A stretch of 64,000 nucleotides of DNA, taken from contig CAMNTM010000001.1 of the NCBI GenBank assembly GCA_946558465.1, positions 186,001-250,000 of the forward strand, in the 5' to 3' direction. This DNA comes from an uncultured Lachnospiraceae bacterium. GTDB lineage: Bacteria > Bacillota > Clostridia > Lachnospirales > Lachnospiraceae. A program made the translations under genes and the position numbers. A model generated the notes under the pieces. The model was not told the DNA's origin and searched no databases. It saw only the letters and a program-made list of their open reading frames with translations. This document shows, piece after piece, positions 55,204 through 63,283 of the stretch. Positions within the stretch are counted from its first letter, which is position 1; every line of letters begins with the position of its first letter.

Positions 55204-56760
55204 TTAAAGAATTCCGACCATGGCAAGCAGAATTCCCGACGCCAGCAGACCCACCATAAGAACAATTGTGCTTACCTGCTTTTTCACAAGCTTAGACATG
55301 ACAAATACGACAACTAATGAAAGCATACCCGGCATAATAGAGTCCAAAAATTCCTGCATTACGATTTCACTTCCACCTATATTAAATACCAGAGGAGTCT
55401 GTACCGAAACCATGCTGGCAGTCATCCCGCCGATTACCATAAGTCCGATAATACCGGCGCACTTGGAAAGACGCTCAAGCAATTTACTTTCACTCATGCG
55501 TGCAACCAGCTGAATACCCAGCTCATACGTCTTCATCAGACCAAAATAACGGACCAGAATATGTGGTATATTGTATACCAGTATGAATGCAATCGGTGCG
55601 AATACCGATCCCTTAAGTCCCATAGCACATGCGATTCCGGCTGCAACCGTACGCAGAATACCCCAGAAAATGGAATCTCCTATTCCGGCAAGAGGCCCCA
55701 TAAGCCCGGCACGGACAGCCGTAATGGAATTCGGGTCCATGCTTTCTTTATTTTGACTGTACTGCTCCTCCATCGCACATGTAATCCCCATAACTAATGT
55801 AGAAATGTGCGGCGTGATAGATATAAATTCTGTGCCCCTTACAAGCGCGCCGGAAAGCCCTTCCTTATCATCCTTATAGAATTTTGTAAGAGCAGGAAGT
55901 ACAGAATAGGTATATCCTGTCCCGTGATATCTTTCATAGGTAAAAGAGGCTTCCAGTGTCAATGACCGCCAGAATATCCGCTTTAAGTCCTTTTTTGTAA
56001 GCATAGGTGTATGGTTATTCTCACTTGAAAAGCTCGGCAGTCCCATTGGGTCAAGCGTAAAAAAGAGAACACCTATGCAGGCCGCCAGCACAGAAATCCC
56101 GATGGTATCCATTCCCAGATATGCGGCCAGAGCAAAACCGATAAAATAGAACGCAGCCGTCTGCTTATTCCAGATGGCATTAATAAGAAGCGCAAACCCA
56201 AGTGCCGGAAGGATTGCTGTACCTGCACTGATGCCGTTATTTACTGCTTCCGGCAGTGAGTTAAAGAAGTCCCCCACTACGGAGCTTCCAAACTGTATTG
56301 TCACAAAGGTTGTAACAAACCAAAATGTAGACCAAATAGCAAAACACAGGAAATGCAGCTTTGGAATCTTTTCAACCTCTGCATTCTCACATGCTGTATC
56401 AAATTTGCGGAGAATATACTGAATTCCTATATAATATATTTTTTCCACCAGTGAGAATAAAGCGCCTGCAGGAATTGCCAAAGCCAGCGCAGCCTCCACG
56501 CCCGTTCCTGTCTTTATAGCAATTGCTGTAGCAATAATCCCGCCTGCAAGCGCATTCACAGGAACTGCGCCTCCTACATACATAACTCCCATAAATGCCA
56601 GTTCTATAGAAGCTCCTACAATAATGCCCTGTGTCAGATCGCCCAGAACAAGACCCACTAAGGGACCAAGCACGATCGGGCGGTCAATCATACTTGTACC
56701 AGTTAAATATGTACACAAACCTATAACCGAAATAAGACCAATAAGTACCGATTCTAACAT
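55204..56760 (-). CDS. PTS mannose-family IIC-IID fusion permease
   Basis: 518-aa membrane protein in which the usually separate IIC and IID subunits are joined. Residues 1-250 are IIC, with helices from residue 5 on and GIIVGASIELAFMGVMYVGGAVP. From about residue 258 comes IID: KDLKRIFWRSLTLEASFTYER, TPHISTLVMGITCAMEEQY and FWGILRTVAAGIA. It moves sugar with simultaneous phosphorylation through IIB. Start at ATG 56760 after AGGAGGTGTTAGGA. It lies between IIB and nagA. No frameshift was used; the open frame is continuous. Confidence 0.9.
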   Translation of the reverse strand: MLESVLIGLISVIGLCTYLTGTSMIDRPIVLGPLVGLVLGDLTQGIIVGASIELAFMGVMYVGGAVPVNALAGGIIATAIAIKTGTGVEAALALAIPAGALFSLVEKIYYIGIQYILRKFDTACENAEVEKIPKLHFLCFAIWSTFWFVTTFVTIQFGSSVVGDFFNSLPEAVNNGISAGTAILPALGFALLINAIWNKQTAAFYFIGFALAAYLGMDTIGISVLAACIGVLFFTLDPMGLPSFSSENNHTPMLTKKDLKRIFWRSLTLEASFTYERYHGTGYTYSVLPALTKFYKDDKEGLSGALVRGTEFISITPHISTLVMGITCAMEEQYSQNKESMDPNSITAVRAGLMGPLAGIGDSIFWGILRTVAAGIACAMGLKGSVFAPIAFILVYNIPHILVRYFGLMKTYELGIQLVARMSESKLLERLSKCAGIIGLMVIGGMTASMVSVQTPLVFNIGGSEIVMQEFLDSIMPGMLSLVVVFVMSKLVKKQVSTIVLMVGLLASGILLAMVGIL

Positions 56761-56777
56761 TCCTAACACCTCCTCAT

Positions 56778-57248
56778 TTACTTAATCAGATTCTTTATCA
56801 ACACCTTTTTTTCTTCCGGAATCATTCTGAGCTCCAGCTCGACGCCGGCATCTATGAGTTCTTTACAGATCCTTACATCTTCCGAAGTCAAAGTCATGGA
56901 GCGTGAGTATCGTACGCTGTCCTTTCTCTCACGAAGATTTCCGATATTTAAAGACTTTACTGAGGTTTCCTTAAGAATCTTTTCTGCATCTGACAGATTA
57001 TTGATAATCACCATCACATTCTGCCGGGATTCCATGTTTACTTTCATGTATTTTATGGCATTTTCAACATTTTCTATCTTTAATTCTACGTCCATCGGCT
57101 TCGCCAGCCCCAGCGTCATCTTCAGAAATTCATCTGACGCTACACTGTCATTTGCTATCACAATAGTGTGTATCCCCAGATTTTTTGTCCAAACCATAGC
57201 AACCTGTCCATGTAAAAGGCGGTCATCCACTCTAAGAAGCTTAATCAT
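56778..57248 (-). CDS. PTS mannose-family IIB component
   Basis: 156-aa phosphotransfer protein. The phospho-acceptor His13 is in RVDDRLLHGQV, typical of mannose/sorbose IIB. It takes phosphate from IIA and gives it to the sugar in the membrane. I chose the ATG at 57248; a GTG 12 bp upstream lies inside the ribosome-binding site. It overlaps IIA by 8 bp. Confidence 0.93.
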   Translation of the reverse strand: MIKLLRVDDRLLHGQVAMVWTKNLGIHTIVIANDSVASDEFLKMTLGLAKPMDVELKIENVENAIKYMKVNMESRQNVMVIINNLSDAEKILKETSVKSLNIGNLRERKDSVRYSRSMTLTSEDVRICKELIDAGVELELRMIPEEKKVLIKNLIK

Positions 57249-57639
57249 TATTCTCTTCACCTCCTGTCATCCTCAGGCAGCGCATCTGCTTCTGACTGAG
57301 ACTGATACATTCATTGATTCGTTCCTTGTTTATCTCCTTGTCCGGCAGTAAGCTGACTTCCAAAATCAGTGCAAGGTTAAAATCTGTTATGATGTAGGCA
57401 TCTCTGTTTTTAAGCGCTATCATCGCTTCTCTGTTGACGCTTCCGCCGGCTATGTCCGTAAACACTACGATTGGTTCCTCTACACCTCCCAACATCTCCT
57501 CTAATCTTACCTGCACAGGCCGTTCATCTTCCACATAGGCATCGAGAATTAAGATTTTTCTCCTGTCTCCTATCAGAAGCTTGAGCGTGTTAAATACACC
57601 GGAAGCCATCTTTCCATGTGTAGCTATCACAAATTGCAC
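57241..57639 (-). CDS. PTS mannose-family IIA component
   Basis: 132-aa phosphotransfer protein with phospho-acceptor His8 in IATHGKMASG, the usual N-terminal position. It receives phosphate from HPr. GTG start at 57639, with AGGAGGGG about 8 bp upstream. First gene of the PTS operon, with the promoter at 57667-57696 and 46-bp repeats in front. Confidence 0.92.
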   Translation of the reverse strand: MQFVIATHGKMASGVFNTLKLLIGDRRKILILDAYVEDERPVQVRLEEMLGGVEEPIVVFTDIAGGSVNREAMIALKNRDAYIITDFNLALILEVSLLPDKEINKERINECISLSQKQMRCLRMTGGEENND

Positions 57640-57666
57640 CAGATACCCCTCCTTTCTTTTGTTTTC

Positions 57667-57696
57667 ATACTAATTAGAACCCGGTACTTATGTCAA
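57667..57696 (-). promoter_or_regulatory. Promoter of the PTS operon
   Basis: TTGACA at 57691-57696 and TAGTAT at 57667-57672 with an 18-bp spacer. Two 46-bp direct repeats begin 8 bp upstream of the -35 box. Confidence 0.75.
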
Positions 57697-57704
57697 AGTT
57701 GCGT

Positions 57705-57796
57705 TTTCACTTTACTCATGCGGCTTATATCGTCAAGAAAGTTCATCTTTTTTCACTTTGCTTTTGGCGGCTTATATCATCAAAAGAATTTATCTT
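57705..57796. repeat. Two 46-bp direct repeats (putative activator sites)
   Basis: Copies at 57705-57750 and 57751-57796 share AAAGTGAAAA, GATATAAGCCGC and GAAAAAGAT blocks, matching at roughly three quarters of positions. A partial third copy starts at 57797. They lie between the PRD regulator stop and the IIA promoter, which is where an activator of the operon would bind. Confidence 0.75.
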
Positions 57797-57815
57797 TTTC
57801 ACCATTAACCGTGAA

Positions 57816-59747
57816 TTAGTCTATATATGTCTGCATTTTTTCAAATTCGGTTATTAATTTTTTATAAGAAGGCTGCTGCCGGAATACAGAAACATTCTTA
57901 GGTGTAGAAAGCCACTCTGAAAGCAGAGCCAAAAGAACATTCAGCCTTTTTACCTCTTTTCTCGGTGCGTCAACCCAGAATATCATCTGCACGGCATGAT
58001 TCATCATGACGACCGGCTTCCTTAAACAAAACACCTTCATAAAACAACTTTCCGGCGGAGATGCCCCGAATAATAACGCGCATCCTTCACCAATTTCAGA
58101 ACAAATGCACCCATCTATGTCTGCCGCTGCTTTTTCTTCGCTTCTCTCTTGAAGTAATTTTTTTATTTCTCTGAATACTGCTCCCCGCTCTGTTCCTTTT
58201 ACACCTATAAATAACGCGTTTTCCGGAAAAAAGACTTTAAAATCAATCCGCCCAAGTCTGGACAAATCTATCACTCTCTGCAGCCTTTCCGTATCAAGTG
58301 CCGCCGTATTTCCCAGGATAACCACAGGTACTGCGGTTATCTGTACAAGCTCGGTTGTAGATATAATAATATCGTAATCCTTTTCATTTATATCCTCCAA
58401 TTCTGTCACGTCAATAAGGGTAATCACGTCTGGAATTCCGATTCTTGCCTGCGTAATTTTATTAAGCAGAATAATCCCTTCCGGACGTCCGCTTCCATTT
58501 GTCACCGCAATCCGCAGACCGCTTTTCATATTCATTCGATACAGGGCCAGATTAAAATACAAAATCAGAAATCCTTCCTCATTCTCCTCCACCACGATTC
58601 CATAGTTTTTCTCAATGATATCGACGGCTGTCTGCGTAAGCATTGCCGCCATAAGATATTCTCGTTTCTGCTCATATGCCTGTGCATTACGGACAGAGAA
58701 ACCAATCTCAAGCCGTTCAATCATCGCCTTTAAATGCAAAAGAAGATACTTTTCAATTGTTGTATCATCGTGAAAATGCATCCCAAACCGTTTTTCTATA
58801 CTGTCAAATATTTCCTTCAGAGTATTCATCAGCTTTTGTTTTTCTTCCGGGCTCTTCCATACGCCGGTTTTCACGTTGATCCTTTTGCTTTTTAAATGAA
58901 GCGCAAAATATACCGCTTCATCCCCCGGCAGGATAATACCAAATTCAGACTCCAGCTCACTGACAAGCTGTTTTCCTGCCACCTCTTCTGTCGTTCCCTT
59001 AATCTTATCTGAGGCGTTTTCACCAATTCTGACGTAGTCATACAGCATCCAGCGCCTGAGCGCCACCACGATATGTATGGACATATTTTCTACAGAGAAT
59101 GCCGACAGCTGAATCGAATACTGCTTCATAACCTTTAGAAGTATTTCACGGATTTTCCTAATTTCATGCTTGCTGCTCAGACTTGAAAACATCGTACTGT
59201 CCTCTGCATGAATATAGTTCTTCATATCGTTGTGAAAAAAAAATTCGGAAATACAAATTCGTTTATGTATCTCCGAACCTTCTATAATAATCCCCTGTCT
59301 TGAATCCTTGACAATAGATAATTTATAGCTTTTCAAAATCGTTTTTATTTCTTTTAGATAAGAAAGAAGTGTTGATTTCTCAATAAACATCTCTTCGGCA
59401 AGATCATCTACATCAAGATAATAGTCTACAGTCAGCAGCTTCATGATAATATAATTTATCCGCTGGAATTTTGACTGTGGAATTCTCTTACATTCATCCC
59501 TTGATTCAAAGCGGAGCTTCATCTTAAATTCAGAAAATATGTCTGTATCTGATACTACTACTTCATAGCCTATACCCGGTTTTGCTTTTAGCTCTGCACC
59601 AAATTCCGGGAGAAACTCTGCTATTTTTTTGATATCACTTTTTATCGTTCTGGATGTCACTCCGGCAGTTACCGAAAGTTCATCACTTGTCACCGGTTCT
59701 TTGCTTTCAATGAGACGCTCCAGTATTAAGCGACACCGCTTATCCAT
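57816..59747 (-). CDS. PRD-type transcriptional regulator with PTS-like domains
   Basis: 643-aa regulator of the LicR/MtlR group. Order: two helix-turn-helix domains (residues 1-150), PRD1 (about 165-290, His in SIHIVVALRRW and YFALHLKSKR), PRD2 (about 300-400, His in LLLHLKAMIERL), a IIB-like domain and a IIA-like domain at the C-terminus. Two phospho-acceptor sites look degenerate: the IIB loop reads IAVTNGSGRPEG without Cys, and the IIA domain lacks the usual His-Pro. The second PRD2 site is Tyr (LILYFNLAL). It probably activates the PTS operon under control of the PTS phosphorylation state. It lies between the oxidoreductase and IIA genes. Confidence 0.88.
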   Translation of the reverse strand: MDKRCRLILERLIESKEPVTSDELSVTAGVTSRTIKSDIKKIAEFLPEFGAELKAKPGIGYEVVVSDTDIFSEFKMKLRFESRDECKRIPQSKFQRINYIIMKLLTVDYYLDVDDLAEEMFIEKSTLLSYLKEIKTILKSYKLSIVKDSRQGIIIEGSEIHKRICISEFFFHNDMKNYIHAEDSTMFSSLSSKHEIRKIREILLKVMKQYSIQLSAFSVENMSIHIVVALRRWMLYDYVRIGENASDKIKGTTEEVAGKQLVSELESEFGIILPGDEAVYFALHLKSKRINVKTGVWKSPEEKQKLMNTLKEIFDSIEKRFGMHFHDDTTIEKYLLLHLKAMIERLEIGFSVRNAQAYEQKREYLMAAMLTQTAVDIIEKNYGIVVEENEEGFLILYFNLALYRMNMKSGLRIAVTNGSGRPEGIILLNKITQARIGIPDVITLIDVTELEDINEKDYDIIISTTELVQITAVPVVILGNTAALDTERLQRVIDLSRLGRIDFKVFFPENALFIGVKGTERGAVFREIKKLLQERSEEKAAADIDGCICSEIGEGCALLFGASPPESCFMKVFCLRKPVVMMNHAVQMIFWVDAPRKEVKRLNVLLALLSEWLSTPKNVSVFRQQPSYKKLITEFEKMQTYID

Positions 59748-59759
59748 GTCCTCCACCTT

Positions 59760-60911
59760 CTATTTTCTCCCTTCTTCCTGAATCATCGGAAATTCTGAAG
59801 CCTTCACATTCCGCCCTTCGGCCGCCGAGCACATAATCATAGATGTCAGCCTCTGTGCTTTATAAGCTTCTCGAAACGTTGCTGCTTCAGGATTAGTATC
59901 TTTTCCTGAGGCTGCCTCTATTACACTCTTTAAACTGGCAATATGTGCATTTAAGAAAAATCCACAGTCATGCCGGGCAGGTGGAACCATACGCGCAAGA
60001 AAAGAACTATACTTTCCAATATCTTCAAATTCGGAGATAGTTTCTATCCTTTTGGTCTGGAAGTTGAAGTGCTCAAGCACCTCCGCATGTCCCGCATCGA
60101 ATTTTAAAGAACCTTTTGTTCCAAAAATTTCTATCGTTGTCCCGCTGTCTATATGCGTCGATACTCTTGAGCTTTCCAGCGTACCTGCCGCGCCGTTTTT
60201 CATACGTATAATGGAAGCACACCATTCCTCCGTGTCATTTGAAATTTTCTCTGTCCTGGAAGCATCCTGGTATCTCTCCTTTATTACAGTTCTTTGTACT
60301 GCGCTGACCTCGTCTGTCTCTCCGAACATCCAATTAATAATATCCGTAAAATGTATTCCCAAATCCAGCATAGACCCTCCGCCGGACAGGGCCGACTGCT
60401 GGCGCCATGAGGATGGTCTCTTGGGATCAAGATAGCTGTAATGATAAAATCTCATATGAAAATGTATCACTTCTCCGATACAGCCGCTTTTCACCAGCTC
60501 ACGCATCGCCGCCACCGCCGGAACAAATCTGTATATGAAGGCAGTGCGATTGACCACGCCTGCATGCTCGGCAAGCTTCACCAGCTCGCCTGCTTCCTCA
60601 AGTTTTACAGCCAGCGGCTTTTCAAGATACACATGCTTTTTATGCTCTATAGCCGCTTTGGCCTGCTCAAAATGTGCATAATTAGGAGAAGGTATATCCA
60701 CCAGAGAAACTCTCTCGTCATTCAGCATCTCCCGGGAATCATGGACAACCTTACCGAACAATCTCTTCTTATAATCTTCTGCCGTACGGGTGCATAACAC
60801 CTCCGCACTCACCTCCGGAAGCTCCTGAAACATCACCTGCATAAGCCTTAATGCCTCAATATGTGTCTTTCCAATCATTCCCAGTCCCCAAAATCCAATT
60901 CCTACTCTCAC
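59760..60911 (-). CDS. Gfo/Idh/MocA-family oxidoreductase
   Basis: 383-aa NAD(P)-dependent dehydrogenase. The N-terminal Rossmann motif is GFWGLGMIGKTH, the EKPLAVKLEEA lysine motif is typical, and GGSMLDLGIHFTDIINWMFG provides the catalytic region. GTG start, overlapping the GH4 stop by 4 bp. Coupled with a GH4 enzyme that itself works through a 3-keto intermediate, it may oxidise or epimerise the released sugar. Substrate unknown. Confidence 0.9.
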   Translation of the reverse strand: MRVGIGFWGLGMIGKTHIEALRLMQVMFQELPEVSAEVLCTRTAEDYKKRLFGKVVHDSREMLNDERVSLVDIPSPNYAHFEQAKAAIEHKKHVYLEKPLAVKLEEAGELVKLAEHAGVVNRTAFIYRFVPAVAAMRELVKSGCIGEVIHFHMRFYHYSYLDPKRPSSWRQQSALSGGGSMLDLGIHFTDIINWMFGETDEVSAVQRTVIKERYQDASRTEKISNDTEEWCASIIRMKNGAAGTLESSRVSTHIDSGTTIEIFGTKGSLKFDAGHAEVLEHFNFQTKRIETISEFEDIGKYSSFLARMVPPARHDCGFFLNAHIASLKSVIEAASGKDTNPEAATFREAYKAQRLTSMIMCSAAEGRNVKASEFPMIQEEGRK

Positions 60912-62245
60912 TCTAATAACCTCCTTGACCGTTCATACAATTCCGGCAGCCATTCTTTATTTTGCGCCAGCATATCCGTAAGAAGAGCTTTTGCAGTATT
61001 TATATCACCAATTGTGCGATTCAATACGAAGCCCTTCAGGCACTTGTCCAGATCATTTTCCAGTACACCGTCAACGACAAGTCTTTCACTGGCGTATTGA
61101 TTTTCTATAAGTCCCTTATAAAAATGAGGTACTTCTCCCACAAACAGCTTCCTTACTCCGTCTCTGGAAACAATACACGGAATCTCTACCGTCGCATCTC
61201 TGTCAAGATTAGGTATTGCTCCGCCATTTTTTACCGGAATTAAAAATTCTCGATTTTCGTCCGGATGTAACGTTGCCTCAATGAAATCCATAATATATTT
61301 TCCACTGCCATTTGTGCCTAGCCCGCTGCCTGCTGTTGTACTCCTATGTATAATATTACTACAGATATTCTCTACGCGTTTTTCTTTTGTCTTTTTTACT
61401 ATATGTGCTCTTGTATTCTGCGGATCGGAGCTTTTTACGATTTCCTCCGGATAATAGTAATACTGAAGATATGTACTGGGAATATATCCGTCAAAATCCT
61501 TCAGCATTCTCCCAAGTCTTCGAAAGGTACTTACCCAATCCTCATCACCTTTTAGCTCAGCCGGAACCGCATCTCCTTGAATCAGCAATTTCCTTAACTC
61601 CTCAAGCCTGTCTCTTCCTGACTTATCATAAAGATTCGTAAACCATCCAAAATGATTAAGTCCAAAATACCGCGGTCTTAATTCTCCCTTCTGAAGTCCC
61701 AGCACGGACTCAAACACGTCTAACATAAGCACTGTCATATCACACAAATAAACAATCTTTCCATCATCCCAATATCTTCTTACAGCCTCTGCAAGAACTG
61801 ACGCCGGATTTGAAAAATTAATAACCCAGCTGCCCGGCGAAAGCCTCCTGGCAGCATCTGTTATCTCCAGCGTATCCTTAATAGAACGCATACCATACAT
61901 AAGCCCGCCTGCACCACAGGTCTCCTGGCCGACACAGCCATACAGAAGTGGAATTTTTTCATCTGCTTCCCGCATATCCAGTCCGCCGGTCCTTATCTGT
62001 ACAAGTACATAATCGACATTCTTCACCGCCTTTTCCAGGCTTTCTGCCTCAAAAACCTCTGTATGAGGACTCATGTCCTTCACTAAAATCTTCGCCGCCA
62101 TATACCGCGGCCGCTGTCTATCCTTGTCATTATCATACATCAGAATCCTGTCTATAGGAAAGCCGTCCCCATGAGAGCACAGCGTCTGAAGCAGAGGAAG
62201 CGTGTACAGGCTTCCTCCACCTATAATCGAAACCACATATCCCAT
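60908..62245 (-). CDS. GH4 6-phospho-glycosidase
   Basis: 445-aa NAD+ and Mn2+ dependent glycosidase of family GH4. These enzymes cleave 6-phospho-glycosides by oxidation at C3 and elimination. Features: Rossmann start VSIIGGGSLYTLPLL, GQETCGAGGLMYGMRSI, NFSNPASVLAEA, metal Cys168 in YLCDM and His198 in GLNHFGW. The Cys-Asp-Met and NHFGW set favours the 6-phospho-alpha-glucosidase (AglB/MalH) group over 6-phospho-beta-glucosidases. It hydrolyses the phosphorylated disaccharide delivered by the PTS. It is the first gene of a coupled group with the oxidoreductase. AAGGAGGATATAGTAT precedes the ATG. Confidence 0.88.
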   Translation of the reverse strand: MGYVVSIIGGGSLYTLPLLQTLCSHGDGFPIDRILMYDNDKDRQRPRYMAAKILVKDMSPHTEVFEAESLEKAVKNVDYVLVQIRTGGLDMREADEKIPLLYGCVGQETCGAGGLMYGMRSIKDTLEITDAARRLSPGSWVINFSNPASVLAEAVRRYWDDGKIVYLCDMTVLMLDVFESVLGLQKGELRPRYFGLNHFGWFTNLYDKSGRDRLEELRKLLIQGDAVPAELKGDEDWVSTFRRLGRMLKDFDGYIPSTYLQYYYYPEEIVKSSDPQNTRAHIVKKTKEKRVENICSNIIHRSTTAGSGLGTNGSGKYIMDFIEATLHPDENREFLIPVKNGGAIPNLDRDATVEIPCIVSRDGVRKLFVGEVPHFYKGLIENQYASERLVVDGVLENDLDKCLKGFVLNRTIGDINTAKALLTDMLAQNKEWLPELYERSRRLLE

Positions 62246-62369
62246 ATACTATATCCTCCTTTCCACTGTCTATGGAAATTTTCCGCCTTTGCGGCCGGAA
62301 ATCTATTTTCAATCTACGGGCAGAGAATTTTCACAATCAACTCATGTCAGACATTATTCCTGTATCTTT

Positions 62370-62427
62370 ATTATATCTAAACGAGAAATTGAATACCAAT
62401 AAAAAATTTCACTTATATTAGTGAAAT
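62370..62427 (-). promoter_or_regulatory. GH4 promoter with palindromic operator
   Basis: On the minus strand TTGGTA (62394-62399) and TATAAT (62370-62375) are 18 bp apart. Just upstream, a perfect palindrome ATTTCACT-TATATT-AGTGAAAT lies at 62406-62427. Its AGTGAAA half matches the AAAGTGAAA blocks of the 46-bp repeats before the PTS operon, so one regulator may act at both. This lies in a 325-bp divergent region; the rest holds a small hairpin near 62261-62281 and the next promoter. Confidence 0.6.
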
Positions 62428-62474
62428 CCTGGAAATATCTATGTTTATTTTTTTGATTAATTTTCATAATATCC

Positions 62475-62503
62475 TTGCTTTTTTTAATAATTGGGTATAA
62501 TAT
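62475..62503 (+). promoter_or_regulatory. Promoter of the hemolysin III-like gene
   Basis: TTGCTT at 62475-62480 with TAATAT at 62498-62503 (17 bp) or TATAAT at 62496-62501 (15 bp), about 70 bp before the start. Confidence 0.55.
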
Positions 62504-62570
62504 AGCTATATGCATCATGTAGTTTTTAAAACTACATATAACATTTTTCAACAGCTTAGGAGGCGGTATT

Positions 62571-63233
62571 ATGTCACACGTAATTACAGAACATATTAAA
62601 GACCCCGGCAGCGCGATTACACATTTTATCGGAATGCTGATGGCCATATTTGCAGCGGTCCCATTACTGATAAAGGCAGCTCATGAGCCTGGACGAATCT
62701 ACATTGTATCTATTTTGGTGTATGCAGTAAGCCTGATTTTATTATATGCGGCAAGCACTACCTATCACACCTTCAATAAATCAGAACGGGTCAACACTAT
62801 TTTAAAAAAGGCAGACCATATGATGATAAGCGTATTGATTGCCGGAAGCTACACACCCATCTGCCTGCTGGTTCTGGGCGGAAAGACCGGCCTTATCCTT
62901 CTGGCCATCGTATGGGGCATCGCCATCGCCAGTATTTTGATTAAGGCTTTCTGGGTATATTGTCCAAAGTGGATTTCTTCTGTTCTGTATATCGGAATGG
63001 GCTGGACATGTGTACTTGCATTTACACAGATACTAAACTCCATGTCGGCGGCAGCCTTTGGATGGCTCCTGGCAGGAGGTATTATTTATACAGCAGGCGG
63101 CGTTATCTACGCACTGAAGCTCCCGCTGTTTAATAACAAACATAAATATTTTGGAAGCCATGAGATATTCCACCTGTTCGTAATGGGCGGAAGCGCATGC
63201 CATTTTGTAGTGATGTATGCATTTGTACTGTAA
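62571..63233 (+). CDS. Hemolysin III family membrane protein
   Basis: 220-aa protein with about seven membrane helices, of the hemolysin III/YqfA (PAQR-like) family. The conserved polar residues are in SAITHFIGM, STTYHTFNKSER, DHMMISVLIAGSYTPICL and HEIFHLFVMGGSACHF. PAQR-like relatives may be zinc-dependent hydrolases; despite the family name, haemolytic function is not established. Single gene with its own promoter and AGGAGG site, followed by a palindromic terminator. Confidence 0.93.
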   Translation: MSHVITEHIKDPGSAITHFIGMLMAIFAAVPLLIKAAHEPGRIYIVSILVYAVSLILLYAASTTYHTFNKSERVNTILKKADHMMISVLIAGSYTPICLLVLGGKTGLILLAIVWGIAIASILIKAFWVYCPKWISSVLYIGMGWTCVLAFTQILNSMSAAAFGWLLAGGIIYTAGGVIYALKLPLFNNKHKYFGSHEIFHLFVMGGSACHFVVMYAFVL

Positions 63234-63238
63234 TTGAC

Positions 63239-63281
63239 AATTGGGGACGGGGTAAAATTCAATTTTACCCCGTCCCCAATT
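63239..63281. repeat. Palindromic element, copy 2 (21-bp arms)
   Basis: A perfect inverted repeat of 21 bp arms around a single C. It shares GGGACGGGGTA/TACCCCGTCCC arms and the right flank CCAATTCA with copy 1 at 52247. It fills the 50-bp gap between the convergent hemolysin III-like gene and the last gene, so it can terminate both. Confidence 0.88.
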
Positions 63282-63283
63282 CA

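Noticed and set aside
62354-62647. Minus-strand open frame of 97 codons in the GH4/hemolysin III gap
   Set aside because: It runs over two promoters and the start of the plus-strand gene, is AT-rich and has no ribosome-binding site.
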